Shown: positions 23,679 through 31,979 of the stretch, piece after piece
Layout: each line of letters opens with the position of its first letter
Position numbering within the stretch: the stretch's first letter is position 1
Notes under the pieces: generated by a model
Database searches by the model: none
What the model was told of the DNA's origin: nothing
What the model saw: only the letters and a program-made list of their open reading frames with translations
Made by a program: the position numbers and the translations under genes
Assembly: GCF_001434365.1 (NCBI RefSeq)
Contig: NZ_AZFN01000014.1
Span: 1-59,612, forward strand
DNA: 59,612 nucleotides
From: Limosilactobacillus gastricus DSM 16045
GTDB taxonomy: Bacteria > Bacillota > Bacilli > Lactobacillales > Lactobacillaceae
Reading direction: 5' to 3'

Positions 23679-24728
23679 ATGAGCAATCCACAAAGTAAGA
23701 TTCGGTTAGCCAATGGCTATACCTTTAACCGCGTGATTAATGGATGTTGGCAATTATCGAGTGAGCATAATTTACAAGGACAAACTGATGTTGATGATGC
23801 GATTAAAGGTTTTCACGAATTAGTTGATAAGGGCTTTACCACTTTTGATTGTGCTGATATTTATACGGGGGTCGAAGAGATCCTAGGCCGTTTTGTGGAT
23901 GAACTCAAAGCGAGTGGTCACTATCAAGAAGAAGATCTTCAAATCCACACCAAATTTGTCCCGGATAAGAGTGTGTTGACTAAAGTTGATCGGAACTACG
24001 TGGAACGGATCATTGATCGTTCATTAAAGCGGATGCATCGGGAGGCGATTGATTTGGTTCAATTCCACTGGTGGGATTTTAATGTGTCCGGCATGATGGA
24101 TACCGCTTTTGAACTCGTCCGCCTTCAGGAGAAAGGGAAAATTCGCAATATTGGCATGTGTAATATGGATACCGAAAGATTAAAACAAATGCAGGATGCT
24201 GGGATTAATGTGGTTTCCAATCAAGCCCAGTATTCACTATTTGATCGACGTCCTGAAAAGTCATTATTAAAATATAGTGCTGATCATAATGTCTATACCT
24301 TTGCCTATGGAACCTTGGCTGGTGGTTTTTTAGCCGAACGCTATATCGGTAAGGAATATGACCATCCCGAAACGCGGTCTCAAGTTAAATATATGCAAAT
24401 CATCGAAGATTCCCTGGGCTGGGATGGTTTACAAAAACTATTACCACTTTTAAAGGAAATTGCTGATAATCATCAGGTTTCGATTCCTAATGTGGTTACC
24501 CAATATATTCTAAATCAACCGGGGGTCGGGGCAGTCATGATTGGGACGCGAAGTTCCCGACACGTAAAAGATAATTTGAGGACCTTGCAATTCCAGTTAA
24601 CTGATGATGAAATGGCGGCAATTAAAGAATTAATTGAGCAATATCCAACGCCAACGGGTGAGTGTTACGAATTGGAACGAACCTCGCCACGCTATCAGGG
24701 GATCATTTTAACCGACCTAGACCACTAA
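23679..24728 (+). CDS. Aldo/keto reductase
   Basis: A 349-residue AKR distinct from the other two in the window. It has NGCWQLS near residue 22, Asp/Tyr in FDCADIYTG near 66, Lys in IHTKFVPD near 92, His in VQFHWWDF near 128 and a C-terminal MIGTRSSRHVKDNL cofactor segment. Strong AGGAGG site. The operon position between TIGR04076 and an NhaC-like transporter, behind a Trp leader, hints at a role with an aromatic or indolic compound (inference). Confidence 0.8.
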   Translation: MSNPQSKIRLANGYTFNRVINGCWQLSSEHNLQGQTDVDDAIKGFHELVDKGFTTFDCADIYTGVEEILGRFVDELKASGHYQEEDLQIHTKFVPDKSVLTKVDRNYVERIIDRSLKRMHREAIDLVQFHWWDFNVSGMMDTAFELVRLQEKGKIRNIGMCNMDTERLKQMQDAGINVVSNQAQYSLFDRRPEKSLLKYSADHNVYTFAYGTLAGGFLAERYIGKEYDHPETRSQVKYMQIIEDSLGWDGLQKLLPLLKEIADNHQVSIPNVVTQYILNQPGVGAVMIGTRSSRHVKDNLRTLQFQLTDDEMAAIKELIEQYPTPTGECYELERTSPRYQGIILTDLDH

Positions 24729-24741
24729 AAGGGGGATGTTT

Positions 24742-26136
24742 ATGCAAGATGAACCTACTTTAAAATTCCACGGCGGGATGTTCATGTCCTTTATACCAGT
24801 GGTAATTTATGCCCTGGTTTGTGCAACTTTATTTATCTATTTTAAGGCTTTTAATATGGAAGCCCTGGCCGCGGGTGGCTTGGTAGCCCTCTTAATTGGC
24901 GGACTAGCTTGCACTAGTTATCAAAAATTTTGGGAGGCGGCGATTAACGGAATTAGTTCGATTCCCTCTGTATCTGTCATTGTGATTTTATTAATGGTGG
25001 GGATGTTTAGTGCCCTCGTTAAATTATGTGGTTTGTCCAATGGTTTTGTATGGTTAGCTAATTATACTGGGATTCATGGGAGCCTCTTTGTTGCTTTTAC
25101 CTTTGTAGCAACTTGTATTGTTTCAACCGCCACCGGGTCTTCTTTAGGGACCATGTTCATCGCTTTTCCCATTTTTTACTCGGCTGGGCTTGCCTTAGGT
25201 GCCAACCCGATGATGATGGCCGGGAGTATTGTTTAAGGTGGAATTTTTGGTGATAATCTAGCGCCAATTTCTGACACTACGATCGCTTCATCGTCAACTC
25301 AGCAATTTAATGATGGACATCCAGCAGATGTCGGGGGTGTCGTTGCTAGCCGGATTAAATACTCGTTAGTGGCCGGAATCATTACGACTATTATTTTCGC
25401 AGTCTTTGGGGGAGTCGGCCAAACATACCATGGTGGTGCACTGTCGGGCATGGCTTCGCCAATCACTCTGATTATGTTAATTCCGGTAGTAATTATGTTG
25501 ATAGTTTCCCACCGAACTAAAAATATTTACGCGGGGATTTTAACGGGGCTGGTTTTAGGAACCGCTACAGGATTATTGTTCCATTTATTTAAGTTTAAAG
25601 ATGTGTTCGCTAATCATCCATCGTCAAATGAAGTGACGGGGTTTTTAGTCACGGGGATTGATGATATGCTGCCTACTGTTGCCTTAGTCATAGCAGTTTT
25701 TGGGATGGTGGGTGTATTAACACAAGCCGGGATGCTGGATTATATTGCTGATCGGATTCTTAAGAGTAAATTAGGTCGCACGGTACGCGGGACCGAAATT
25801 ATATCAATGACTGGGATTTCCTTAATCACTGCCATCTTTGGTGGGGTAACTAGTGCGGCCATTTTGACGGCGGGACCAATCATTAACAAGATTGGTCATG
25901 CTCGCCACATTCATCCATATCGACGCGCTAATTTGTTGGATGGGACAGCCAATGGGATTGCTTCAATTATTCCATTTATGAGTGTGTTCGTGTTTATCGG
26001 GGCTGCCTTAACCAAGCTTTCCCCAATGGTAGTGGCTGCAGGATGTATTTATCCGATGGTCCTATTTCTGACCTTCTTATTTGCGGTTATCACCGGATGG
26101 GGTCGTCGAATGGAAAATGATACTAAGGTAAAGTAA
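24742..26136 (+). pseudogene. NhaC-family transporter interrupted by an in-frame stop
   Basis: A 464-codon reading frame of the NhaC antiporter/amino-acid transporter family, broken by TAA at 25234-25236. Residues before the stop end ...MAGSIV, and the frame continues without shift as GGIFGDNLAPISDTTIASSS, the conserved NhaC core, to a normal C-terminus at 26136. About ten membrane segments are visible across both parts. AAAGGGGG gives 6-base spacing to ATG 24742. Neither half would be a complete transporter. NhaC relatives under aromatic-amino-acid T-boxes are predicted amino acid importers, so with the Trp leader this was probably a tryptophan-related transporter. A sequencing error or readthrough is possible. 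Confidence 0.85.
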
Positions 26137-26175
26137 AAAAACTGCTAGTAAGGAGATCCCTTGCTAGCAGTTTTT
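26136..26175. terminator. Bidirectional terminator between nhaC-like and thiE
   Basis: AAAAACTGCTAG(T)AAGG pairs with CC(C)TTGCTAGCAGTTTTT. T tracts occur on both strands between converging genes. Confidence 0.85.
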
Positions 26176-26193
26176 CGTTTGGGGATTTAAAGA

Positions 26194-26847
26194 TCAATAG
26201 CAATCCAAAATCTGACTAACCGGATTATCAGGGCCAGCGGGCATCCCAGCGGCTAAATTATCAAAAATACCGGCGATTGCGGATATGCCAGCACAACCAC
26301 TTGTTAGGACTTCTGGTACTTTAGTGGGAGTAATCCCACCAATTGCAACGACTGGATGCCGACTAATTTGGACCAAATTTCCCAATTCTTTAACCCCTAA
26401 AGCCGGATCAGCATCCGCTTTTGATTTGGTCGGGTAGATCGGCCCACTGCCGATATAATCAACTTGGACTTGGTTGGCATGTTCAACTTGTGCTACCGTA
26501 TTGCATGAATAGCCAATCATTAAATCATGCCCAGCTGCTTGGATAACTTCTTCGATTGGTTGATCCTTTTGACCGACATGGATCCCATCTGCGTTAATTT
26601 TTTGAGCTAACTCCAGATTGTCGTCAACAAATAAAGGAACCTGGAATTGGCTACAGATGGTGCGCACTTGAAAGCCTAGCGCGTAAACGTCATATTCCAC
26701 GAGGTTGCTTTTTTCCCGGAATTGAAAAGCAGTGATCCCAGCTTGACAAGCCGTGGTGAGTTTCAAGAGAAACTTTGTTGGATCATGCTCCACATCTTGG
26801 GAACCACCGATGAGGTAACAGTGGAGCATTTCAGGTTTAAATTGCAT
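26194..26847 (-). CDS. thiE: Thiamine-phosphate synthase
   Basis: A 217-residue TIM-barrel enzyme that joins HMP pyrophosphate and THZ phosphate to thiamine monophosphate. Motifs: FQFREKSN near residue 35, FVDDNLELA near 72 with the Mg-binding Asp, IGYSCNT near 110, YIGSGPIYPTKSK near 127 and AIGGITP near 160. AGGAGG sets the ATG at 26847. Last gene of thiM-thiD-thiE under the TPP riboswitch. Confidence 0.93.
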   Translation of the reverse strand: MQFKPEMLHCYLIGGSQDVEHDPTKFLLKLTTACQAGITAFQFREKSNLVEYDVYALGFQVRTICSQFQVPLFVDDNLELAQKINADGIHVGQKDQPIEEVIQAAGHDLMIGYSCNTVAQVEHANQVQVDYIGSGPIYPTKSKADADPALGVKELGNLVQISRHPVVAIGGITPTKVPEVLTSGCAGISAIAGIFDNLAAGMPAGPDNPVSQILDCY

Positions 26848-26858
26848 GGTGAAACCTC

Positions 26859-27656
26859 CTATAAAGCCCAATGATTTAGTGGACCGTGACCATGGCCAAC
26901 TTCAATCCCATCACGAATCGTCGCAGTGACATAAGCCTTGCCGGTTCGAATCGCCGTTTCCAAGGGAACGCCTTTTGCCAATTCTGCGGTGATGCAAGCC
27001 GAAATAGTGTCGCCAGTGCCGTGAGTTCGGATTGTGTCAAAGCGCGGGCTGGTCATCCAAAAGGATTCGTCATTATCTAAGAGCACAAAATCTTGGGCTA
27101 GGCCGGATTGATCAAAGTGACCACCCTTAACTAAGACGTTTTTAGCTCCCAGATCTTGGAGTCGATGCCCAACCGTTACCATTTCTTCCTTAGATTCAAC
27201 CTGCATTCCAGTCAGGCGTTCGGCTTCTGGCAAGTTAGGTGTAATCAAAGTTGCCAGGGGCAATAAGCGCTTTTTGACTATTTCGATCGCATCATCAGCA
27301 AGGAGTGGGGCACCTCCTTTGGCGATCATCACTGGATCCACAATGACGGGACCAAAATCATACTTTTGTAAATTAGCGACGACGCACTCCACGGTTGGAA
27401 CATCGGCTAACATACCGGTTTTGCAGGCACGAATCTGAAGATCATCATTTAAAGAGGCGAATTGGGCATCAATCATCGCGGGTGGCAGGGGCATGGAGTC
27501 CTGAACGCCTAGGGTATTTTGGGCAGTGATGGCGACTAAGACGGTCGTGGCAAAGACATGTCGCATTTGCATAGTCTTGAGATCCGCTTGCATTCCAGCC
27601 CCACCACCGCTATCGGAACCAGCGATTGATAAAGCTTGTGGGAATTCATTAACCAT
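26859..27656 (-). CDS. thiD: Hydroxymethylpyrimidine (phosphate) kinase
   Basis: A 265-residue ribokinase-fold enzyme phosphorylating HMP and HMP-P. It has SIAGSDSGGGAGMQADLKTM at the N-terminus, VIVDPVMIAKGGAPLL near 105, VLVKGGHF near 175 and GTGDTISACITAEL near 213 with the catalytic Asp. The start at 27656 follows GGAGG and overlaps the thiM stop by 8 bases, so the pair is translationally coupled. Confidence 0.93.
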   Translation of the reverse strand: MVNEFPQALSIAGSDSGGGAGMQADLKTMQMRHVFATTVLVAITAQNTLGVQDSMPLPPAMIDAQFASLNDDLQIRACKTGMLADVPTVECVVANLQKYDFGPVIVDPVMIAKGGAPLLADDAIEIVKKRLLPLATLITPNLPEAERLTGMQVESKEEMVTVGHRLQDLGAKNVLVKGGHFDQSGLAQDFVLLDNDESFWMTSPRFDTIRTHGTGDTISACITAELAKGVPLETAIRTGKAYVTATIRDGIEVGHGHGPLNHWAL

Positions 27657-28449
27657 GATGAAGTTCCTCCTTTTCCCAGTGATTGATTTTATCATTAGAT
27701 ACTAAATATAGTTCATTGAGCAGTCCGTTAAACCATTGTCCAGGTAGTTTATCGCTGACTTTTTGGCCACAAAGGGCAAAGGTGAGGGCGGCTTGGTAGG
27801 CAGCTTCTAAATATTCATCGGTCGACGCAACGGTTAAAAAGGCGGCGACGAGGCTAGATAATAAGTCACCCGTGCCAACGTGGGTTGCAAAAGCTGGTGT
27901 CCCATAAGGAACGGATTTAACAGTTTTCCCATCACTGATGTAGTCAATTTCACCGGTCATGATGACGATCGTATGGTATTTTTGCGCACAGGTCTTCACA
28001 ATCGTGGTGAGCTGTTCAAAATCAACTTCGCCACCCCCAGCATCAATCCCATGAGTGTCCCAGGCGACGCCAGCTAAAAAGGCAATTTCACCGACATTCC
28101 CCCGAATGGCGGAAAAATCGTAGTCACCTAGTAAAGTATCAACTACTTGGCTTCGATAGGGACTGCTGGCGACGGCAACTGGATCTAATACCAATGGCTT
28201 ACCTTGTGAATTAGCTGCATTACAAGTTAACTGACTTTGGCGAAATTGTTCCTGATTAATCGAGCCTACGTTGATGGTTACCCCCTGAGCAATATTGACC
28301 ATTGCTTCCGCTTCTTCAGGAGCACTGGGCATAATCGGTGAGGCCCCGATGGCATTGAGACCATTGGCCACATCGCCAGAGGTAATGGTATTGGCTACCG
28401 TCATTACGATCGGATTGGTTGCTTTCAGCATTGTTATAAAATCCGTCAT
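27649..28449 (-). CDS. thiM: Hydroxyethylthiazole kinase
   Basis: A 266-residue THZ kinase. It has NTITSGDVANGLNAIGASPIM near residue 22 (binding site), LVLDPVAVASS near 105 and the catalytic loop GTGDLLSSLVAAFL near 203; many homologues have Cys in place of the loop Asp. First gene of a salvage operon. thiM, thiD and thiE together reuse HMP and thiazole but cannot make them, fitting a fastidious lactic acid bacterium. Confidence 0.92.
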   Translation of the reverse strand: MTDFITMLKATNPIVMTVANTITSGDVANGLNAIGASPIMPSAPEEAEAMVNIAQGVTINVGSINQEQFRQSQLTCNAANSQGKPLVLDPVAVASSPYRSQVVDTLLGDYDFSAIRGNVGEIAFLAGVAWDTHGIDAGGGEVDFEQLTTIVKTCAQKYHTIVIMTGEIDYISDGKTVKSVPYGTPAFATHVGTGDLLSSLVAAFLTVASTDEYLEAAYQAALTFALCGQKVSDKLPGQWFNGLLNELYLVSNDKINHWEKEELHHG

Positions 28450-28464
28450 TGAACTTCCTCCTTT

Positions 28465-28505
28465 AATAAAAAACAACTCAATTCCTCGCGAGGGGAATTG
28501 AGTTG
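28465..28505 (-). terminator. Expression-platform terminator of the TPP riboswitch
   Basis: On the minus strand CAACTCAATTCC pairs with GGAATTGAGTTG and is followed by TTTTTTATT, just upstream of thiM. Ligand binding should favour this hairpin. Confidence 0.8.
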
Positions 28506-28520
28506 GGATTAGATAAAACT

Positions 28521-28617
28521 CGAACTGCACTTTTCCTTCGCAAGTGTTAACTTAACAGGTTCAAAGGGTTTGTAAGTTTGCTTACATCTCGACTTCGCGC
28601 AGAAGCACCCCTAGTAC
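28521..28617 (-). promoter_or_regulatory. TPP riboswitch
   Basis: Minus-strand THI-box features in order: CTAGGGGTGC, TGAGATG-like GTCGAGATG, ACCCTTTGAACCTG, GTTAACACTTGCG and AGGAAAAGTG. It stands upstream of thiM with a terminator between, so high TPP shuts off the salvage operon. Confidence 0.92.
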
Positions 28618-28645
28618 ATATAATTTATTTTATTATACCGCGATG

Positions 28646-29797
28646 TTATTCTTTGGTAAAGAAGGCCTGGATAAAGGCATGGTAAAAGGCGATCGCTTTT
28701 TGATAATCTGACACGGGTACATATTCATCAATCGCATGTGAGGTTTCTGATCCCGGCCCAAAGTCAATAATGTCAAAATCACCCTGGGCATGAACAAATT
28801 CGGCGGCTTCATTAGCGCTAACCGCCCCGACGGGTTCCGGAATAAAACCAAAAAGGTCTTCATAGACCGTTTGCGCCAATTTCATTAAGGGGGAGTCAGA
28901 CCGTCCAGGAACTGCTTCTTCTGGGAAACTATATTCAAGTTTTAAGTCAGTTGTGGGGTCTTGGTTTAAATCCTCGATTAAGCCTTCAATCACATCATAA
29001 AACATCTGATTTGGGTAAATCGGAATCGTTCGAATGTTACCCATTAAACTGGCATCTTCGGGGATGGTATTTACTTGTTCACCACCCTTAATGAGGGTAA
29101 CATTATGCACCACTTCGCCGAGGACGGGATCCACTTGATCGAACTGTTGCATGGCCGTTTGCATCCGCTGATAAAATAGCAACAGTTTATCAATGGCATT
29201 AATACCTAAATGAGGCCGGGCACTGTGGGCTGATTTGCCTTTAGAGGTAACTCGATAATCGATCACCCCCTTGGCCGTATAGGTAATTTCATGGAAACCG
29301 GAGTTCGGTTCAGCAATAATTACTGCATCGGCTCCATCAAGCCACCCCGCTTTCGTAACTTGGGCCGCGCCGTATTCGCCGGTTTCTTCTCCTACCGTGC
29401 CAATTAATTTGATCGTGCCGGTTACCGGTTTACCACTTTGCACAATTTCTAAAAGGGTCACAATAATCGCGGCCAGTCCGGATTTCATGTCAGAAGCACC
29501 GCGCCCATACAGTTTCCCATTGCGGACTTCGGCTTGGAAGGGGTCACTCGTCCATTTCTTAAGATCGCCAGCTTTAACCGTATCCATATGCCCGGTTAAA
29601 ACTAAAGTTGGCTGGCCATTGCCAACTGTAACCATAATATTATCCCGACCGGGAGCATAGGTGAGGCGATCAATCTGGACGTTCGAAAAAGGGGTGAAGA
29701 GCTGCTCAATATAATCAGCGACAGCGGCTTCATTTTGGTTTTCACTAGGAATCCCAATGATATCTTTTAAAATCTGTAATTGTTGCGTCGGTTTCAA
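28646..29797 (-). CDS. M20-family metallopeptidase (ArgE/DapE-like)
   Basis: A 383-residue zinc amidohydrolase of the ArgE/DapE/ACY1 group. Metal ligands: His in LVLTGHMDTV near residue 71, Asp in YGRGASDMKSG near 102, catalytic Glu pair in TVGEETGEYGA near 136 and a C-terminal GPGSETSHAIDEYV His near 350. Starts 9 bases after gshA ends, so probably cotranscribed. It could be a succinyl-diaminopimelate desuccinylase or a dipeptidase; the gshA link may point to a peptide or gamma-glutamyl substrate (inference). Confidence 0.8.
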   Translation of the reverse strand: MKPTQQLQILKDIIGIPSENQNEAAVADYIEQLFTPFSNVQIDRLTYAPGRDNIMVTVGNGQPTLVLTGHMDTVKAGDLKKWTSDPFQAEVRNGKLYGRGASDMKSGLAAIIVTLLEIVQSGKPVTGTIKLIGTVGEETGEYGAAQVTKAGWLDGADAVIIAEPNSGFHEITYTAKGVIDYRVTSKGKSAHSARPHLGINAIDKLLLFYQRMQTAMQQFDQVDPVLGEVVHNVTLIKGGEQVNTIPEDASLMGNIRTIPIYPNQMFYDVIEGLIEDLNQDPTTDLKLEYSFPEEAVPGRSDSPLMKLAQTVYEDLFGFIPEPVGAVSANEAAEFVHAQGDFDIIDFGPGSETSHAIDEYVPVSDYQKAIAFYHAFIQAFFTKE

Positions 29798-29806
29798 GGT
29801 ATCCTC

Positions 29807-31327
29807 CTATGGTTTCTCATCCGTTTGTTCGGCTAATTCAGGGAACATATTGGCTAAATATTGTTCCGGTCCTTCTGGGAAGATAAACTTAATCGTTTTA
29901 TCAAAGAATTCCAGATGGTCACCCACGGAGAGTTCAAAGTGGCTATCATCTTCAAAAATAACGGTAACACCCATTTCAATGGCAGCCCGTAGGAGTTGTT
30001 GGGTATTCTCGGGATATTGATCTTTTAAGACCTCAAGCGGATGTTCATAATGCCGGTTCATGCTGAAACGATCATTAGCAATTAAGAGACCGTAGTTCAA
30101 GTAGTCTTCCGGACTAGTTAATTTTTCCATGATCTGGCCACTAATGGTCAAACTGGGATCTTCAACCCGCCGTCGGGTGAACAAGAGAGCGTCTTGATAA
30201 ATCTTTGGCGCATTAACTTCATCGGCAAAAGCTTCTAATTGGTCTAATAATTCGCTTGCTCGATCTTTAACCCAGTCAAACTGTTCCGTTGGGTTTTGCA
30301 GGGCGACTTGGTTATTAAGTTCCACGGCTTCGACCAAGCGAGCATTCAATTCGGCTGGTTCTTCTAAGGTCAAGATATAAGTCAGGTATAATTCTAAGAA
30401 ATTAAGCGTATCATTGCTGATTCCGGAACGGGAAAGGGGATCTAAGTCAAAGGCCCGAATTTCAATCCAGCGCGTCCCATTATTTTTAATATCGACTAAG
30501 GTATCCGCCGGCGTCTTTAAACGCACGGGACCATAAAATTCATGATGGGAGAAATAGGTGCCATCATCAACATATTGTTGAATCTGATTAATAAATTGGT
30601 CAAAGTTGCCATAAGCCACTTCTTCGTCAGGTAGATTAGCATAGCCGTATTTACTACTCCGGAAACTTCGCATTGGTCCTTGAATTTCTGCTGGCAGATC
30701 CGTCGGCCGATTTGTTAATAGCGGTGAACAGCCAAAAAGATAGGTGAATAACCAACGGTTGAGGACAAAGCCTTGCGCTAATTGGAAATAAATTTCATTC
30801 CGAAATTCAGTCATTGACGCATACTTTTCCTTAAAGCCATGGTGATAGAGACCATAAATTAAAGAATCGTTTAAGCTATATCCCACGTGAACACCCGTCA
30901 TAATTTGGCGCACTGTCCCATATTTTTCTTGAAGGTAATCATGGTAATCGTCCATCCAATGGCGGGTATTATTATGACCAGCGTATTCCAGATCAGCATC
31001 ATTTAATTCGGGTAAAACACTCAAGGGCCAATAGCGTTCATCTTCGTGTAATTGATCATGAACAATTTGTTGGAGGATCTTAGTATTTTTGACTGCCGCC
31101 GTCGCTCCCAGGGTCGGGGCACTAGCAATTTCAGTCATGGTATCAGAAAAGTCAGTTTTCAAGTAGGGGTTGTGGCGGCGACTACGAAAGACTTGTGGAT
31201 AAGGATAGCGACTTAGTTGACCATCGGTTAAAATCCGGTGTTGTTCTAACTCAATTCCAAAGTTGCCTTCTAAAAGGAGGTCCATTAATTGTGGATTCTC
31301 ATTTAAAATTTGTTTTACAGTTACCAT
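29807..31327 (-). CDS. gshA: Glutamate-cysteine ligase, stand-alone
   Basis: A 506-residue protein matching the N-terminal gamma-glutamylcysteine synthetase module of GshAB: FGIELEQHRIL at residues 23-33, GAAT-like APTLGATAAVKN near 71, TGVHVGYSLND near 145, FVLNRWLFTYLFGCSPLL near 190 and RWIEIRAFDLDPLSR near 290. There is no C-terminal ATP-grasp domain, and no gshB is nearby, so the product may be gamma-glutamylcysteine. Good AGAG site. Divergent from the aromatic operon. Confidence 0.85.
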   Translation of the reverse strand: MVTVKQILNENPQLMDLLLEGNFGIELEQHRILTDGQLSRYPYPQVFRSRRHNPYLKTDFSDTMTEIASAPTLGATAAVKNTKILQQIVHDQLHEDERYWPLSVLPELNDADLEYAGHNNTRHWMDDYHDYLQEKYGTVRQIMTGVHVGYSLNDSLIYGLYHHGFKEKYASMTEFRNEIYFQLAQGFVLNRWLFTYLFGCSPLLTNRPTDLPAEIQGPMRSFRSSKYGYANLPDEEVAYGNFDQFINQIQQYVDDGTYFSHHEFYGPVRLKTPADTLVDIKNNGTRWIEIRAFDLDPLSRSGISNDTLNFLELYLTYILTLEEPAELNARLVEAVELNNQVALQNPTEQFDWVKDRASELLDQLEAFADEVNAPKIYQDALLFTRRRVEDPSLTISGQIMEKLTSPEDYLNYGLLIANDRFSMNRHYEHPLEVLKDQYPENTQQLLRAAIEMGVTVIFEDDSHFELSVGDHLEFFDKTIKFIFPEGPEQYLANMFPELAEQTDEKP

Positions 31328-31411
31328 TTATATCTCTCCATCACAATCGGATAAATCTGAGTATTATTATAGCAATGAATAGAAAGGAGCAAAAGTTTTA
31401 TTTAACAAGCA

Positions 31412-31440
31412 TTGACAGTATATATTAGAAATGTTTTAAT
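31412..31440 (+). promoter_or_regulatory. Promoter of the aromatic amino acid operon
   Basis: TTGACA, 17-base spacer, TTTAAT, 34 bases before the leader-peptide ATG. Confidence 0.65.
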
Positions 31441-31473
31441 GATTATACCATTTAGAAAAGAGCGGTGTTCATA

Positions 31474-31533
31474 ATGAAAAACCAACTTAAGCGACAAAAC
31501 TTATATTTTATTGGTGGTGCTTACTTTAACTAG
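31474..31533 (+). CDS. Leader peptide with Tyr/Phe codons (attenuation)
   Basis: A 19-residue ORF, MKNQLKRQNLYFIGGAYFN, with two aromatic pairs (TAT-TTT and TAC-TTT). A weak GCGGTG-type site precedes the ATG. It lies between the operon promoter and alternative hairpins ahead of chorismate-pathway genes including tyrA. Aromatic codon pairs fit sensing of charged tRNA-Tyr and/or tRNA-Phe. Confidence 0.72.
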   Translation: MKNQLKRQNLYFIGGAYFN

Positions 31534-31692
31534 CGCCTAGATCAACTGATCTAGGCGTCACGTCTAGACCAGGTATCGCCAGTTTTCATTATGGCATGCT
31601 GGTCACCTAATCAGCATGCGCAACCAATCGATAGTAAAGATGATCGTTGACCAGCTTGATTAGGATAATTTCTAGTCAGGCTGGCCTTTTTA
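31534..31692 (+). promoter_or_regulatory. Attenuator of the aromatic operon
   Basis: Right after the leader stop, CGCCTAGATCA/TGATCTAGGCG forms an 11-base stem. GCTGGTCACCTAATCA (31598-31613) can pair with the TGACCAGC and TGATTAGG blocks of 31648-31664. The same 3' block instead pairs with CTAGTCAGGCTGG (31672-31684) as a 13-base terminator stem with CCTTTTT after it. The two pairings exclude each other, the hallmark of an attenuator. A local GCATGCTG/CAGCATGC hairpin can sequester the antiterminator arm. Confidence 0.7.
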
Positions 31693-31712
31693 TTTACTGT
31701 GAGGTGAAGAAG

Positions 31713-31970
31713 ATGAATCCTTTAGAAGAATATCGGGAACAAATCGATGAAGTGGACGAACAATTAGTGGCCTTGATTGCTAAACGCTTTGAAGTGGCGG
31801 CTAAGATTGGTGAATATAAGAAAGCCCATCAATTACCAATCTTTAATCCTGCGCGAGAAGAGGAAGTTTTGCGTAAAGTGGCCCGGTGGAATACCAATGA
31901 TTTCTATACAGAACAAATCCAACAGGTTTATCAAACCTTAATGGATGAAGCTAAAAAGATTCAAGAATAG
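31713..31970 (+). CDS. aroH: Chorismate mutase (AroQ type)
   Basis: An 85-residue all-alpha chorismate mutase converting chorismate to prephenate. EEYREQIDEVDEQLVALIAKRFEVAAKIGEYK spans helix 1 with the active-site Arg/Lys residues. Length is typical of a stand-alone AroQ. GAGGTG at 31701 sets the ATG at 31713; the upstream in-frame start would lie in the attenuator. First gene of chorismate mutase-aroC-x-aroA-tyrA-aroK. Confidence 0.88.
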   Translation: MNPLEEYREQIDEVDEQLVALIAKRFEVAAKIGEYKKAHQLPIFNPAREEEVLRKVARWNTNDFYTEQIQQVYQTLMDEAKKIQE

Positions 31971-31979
31971 GAGATGACT

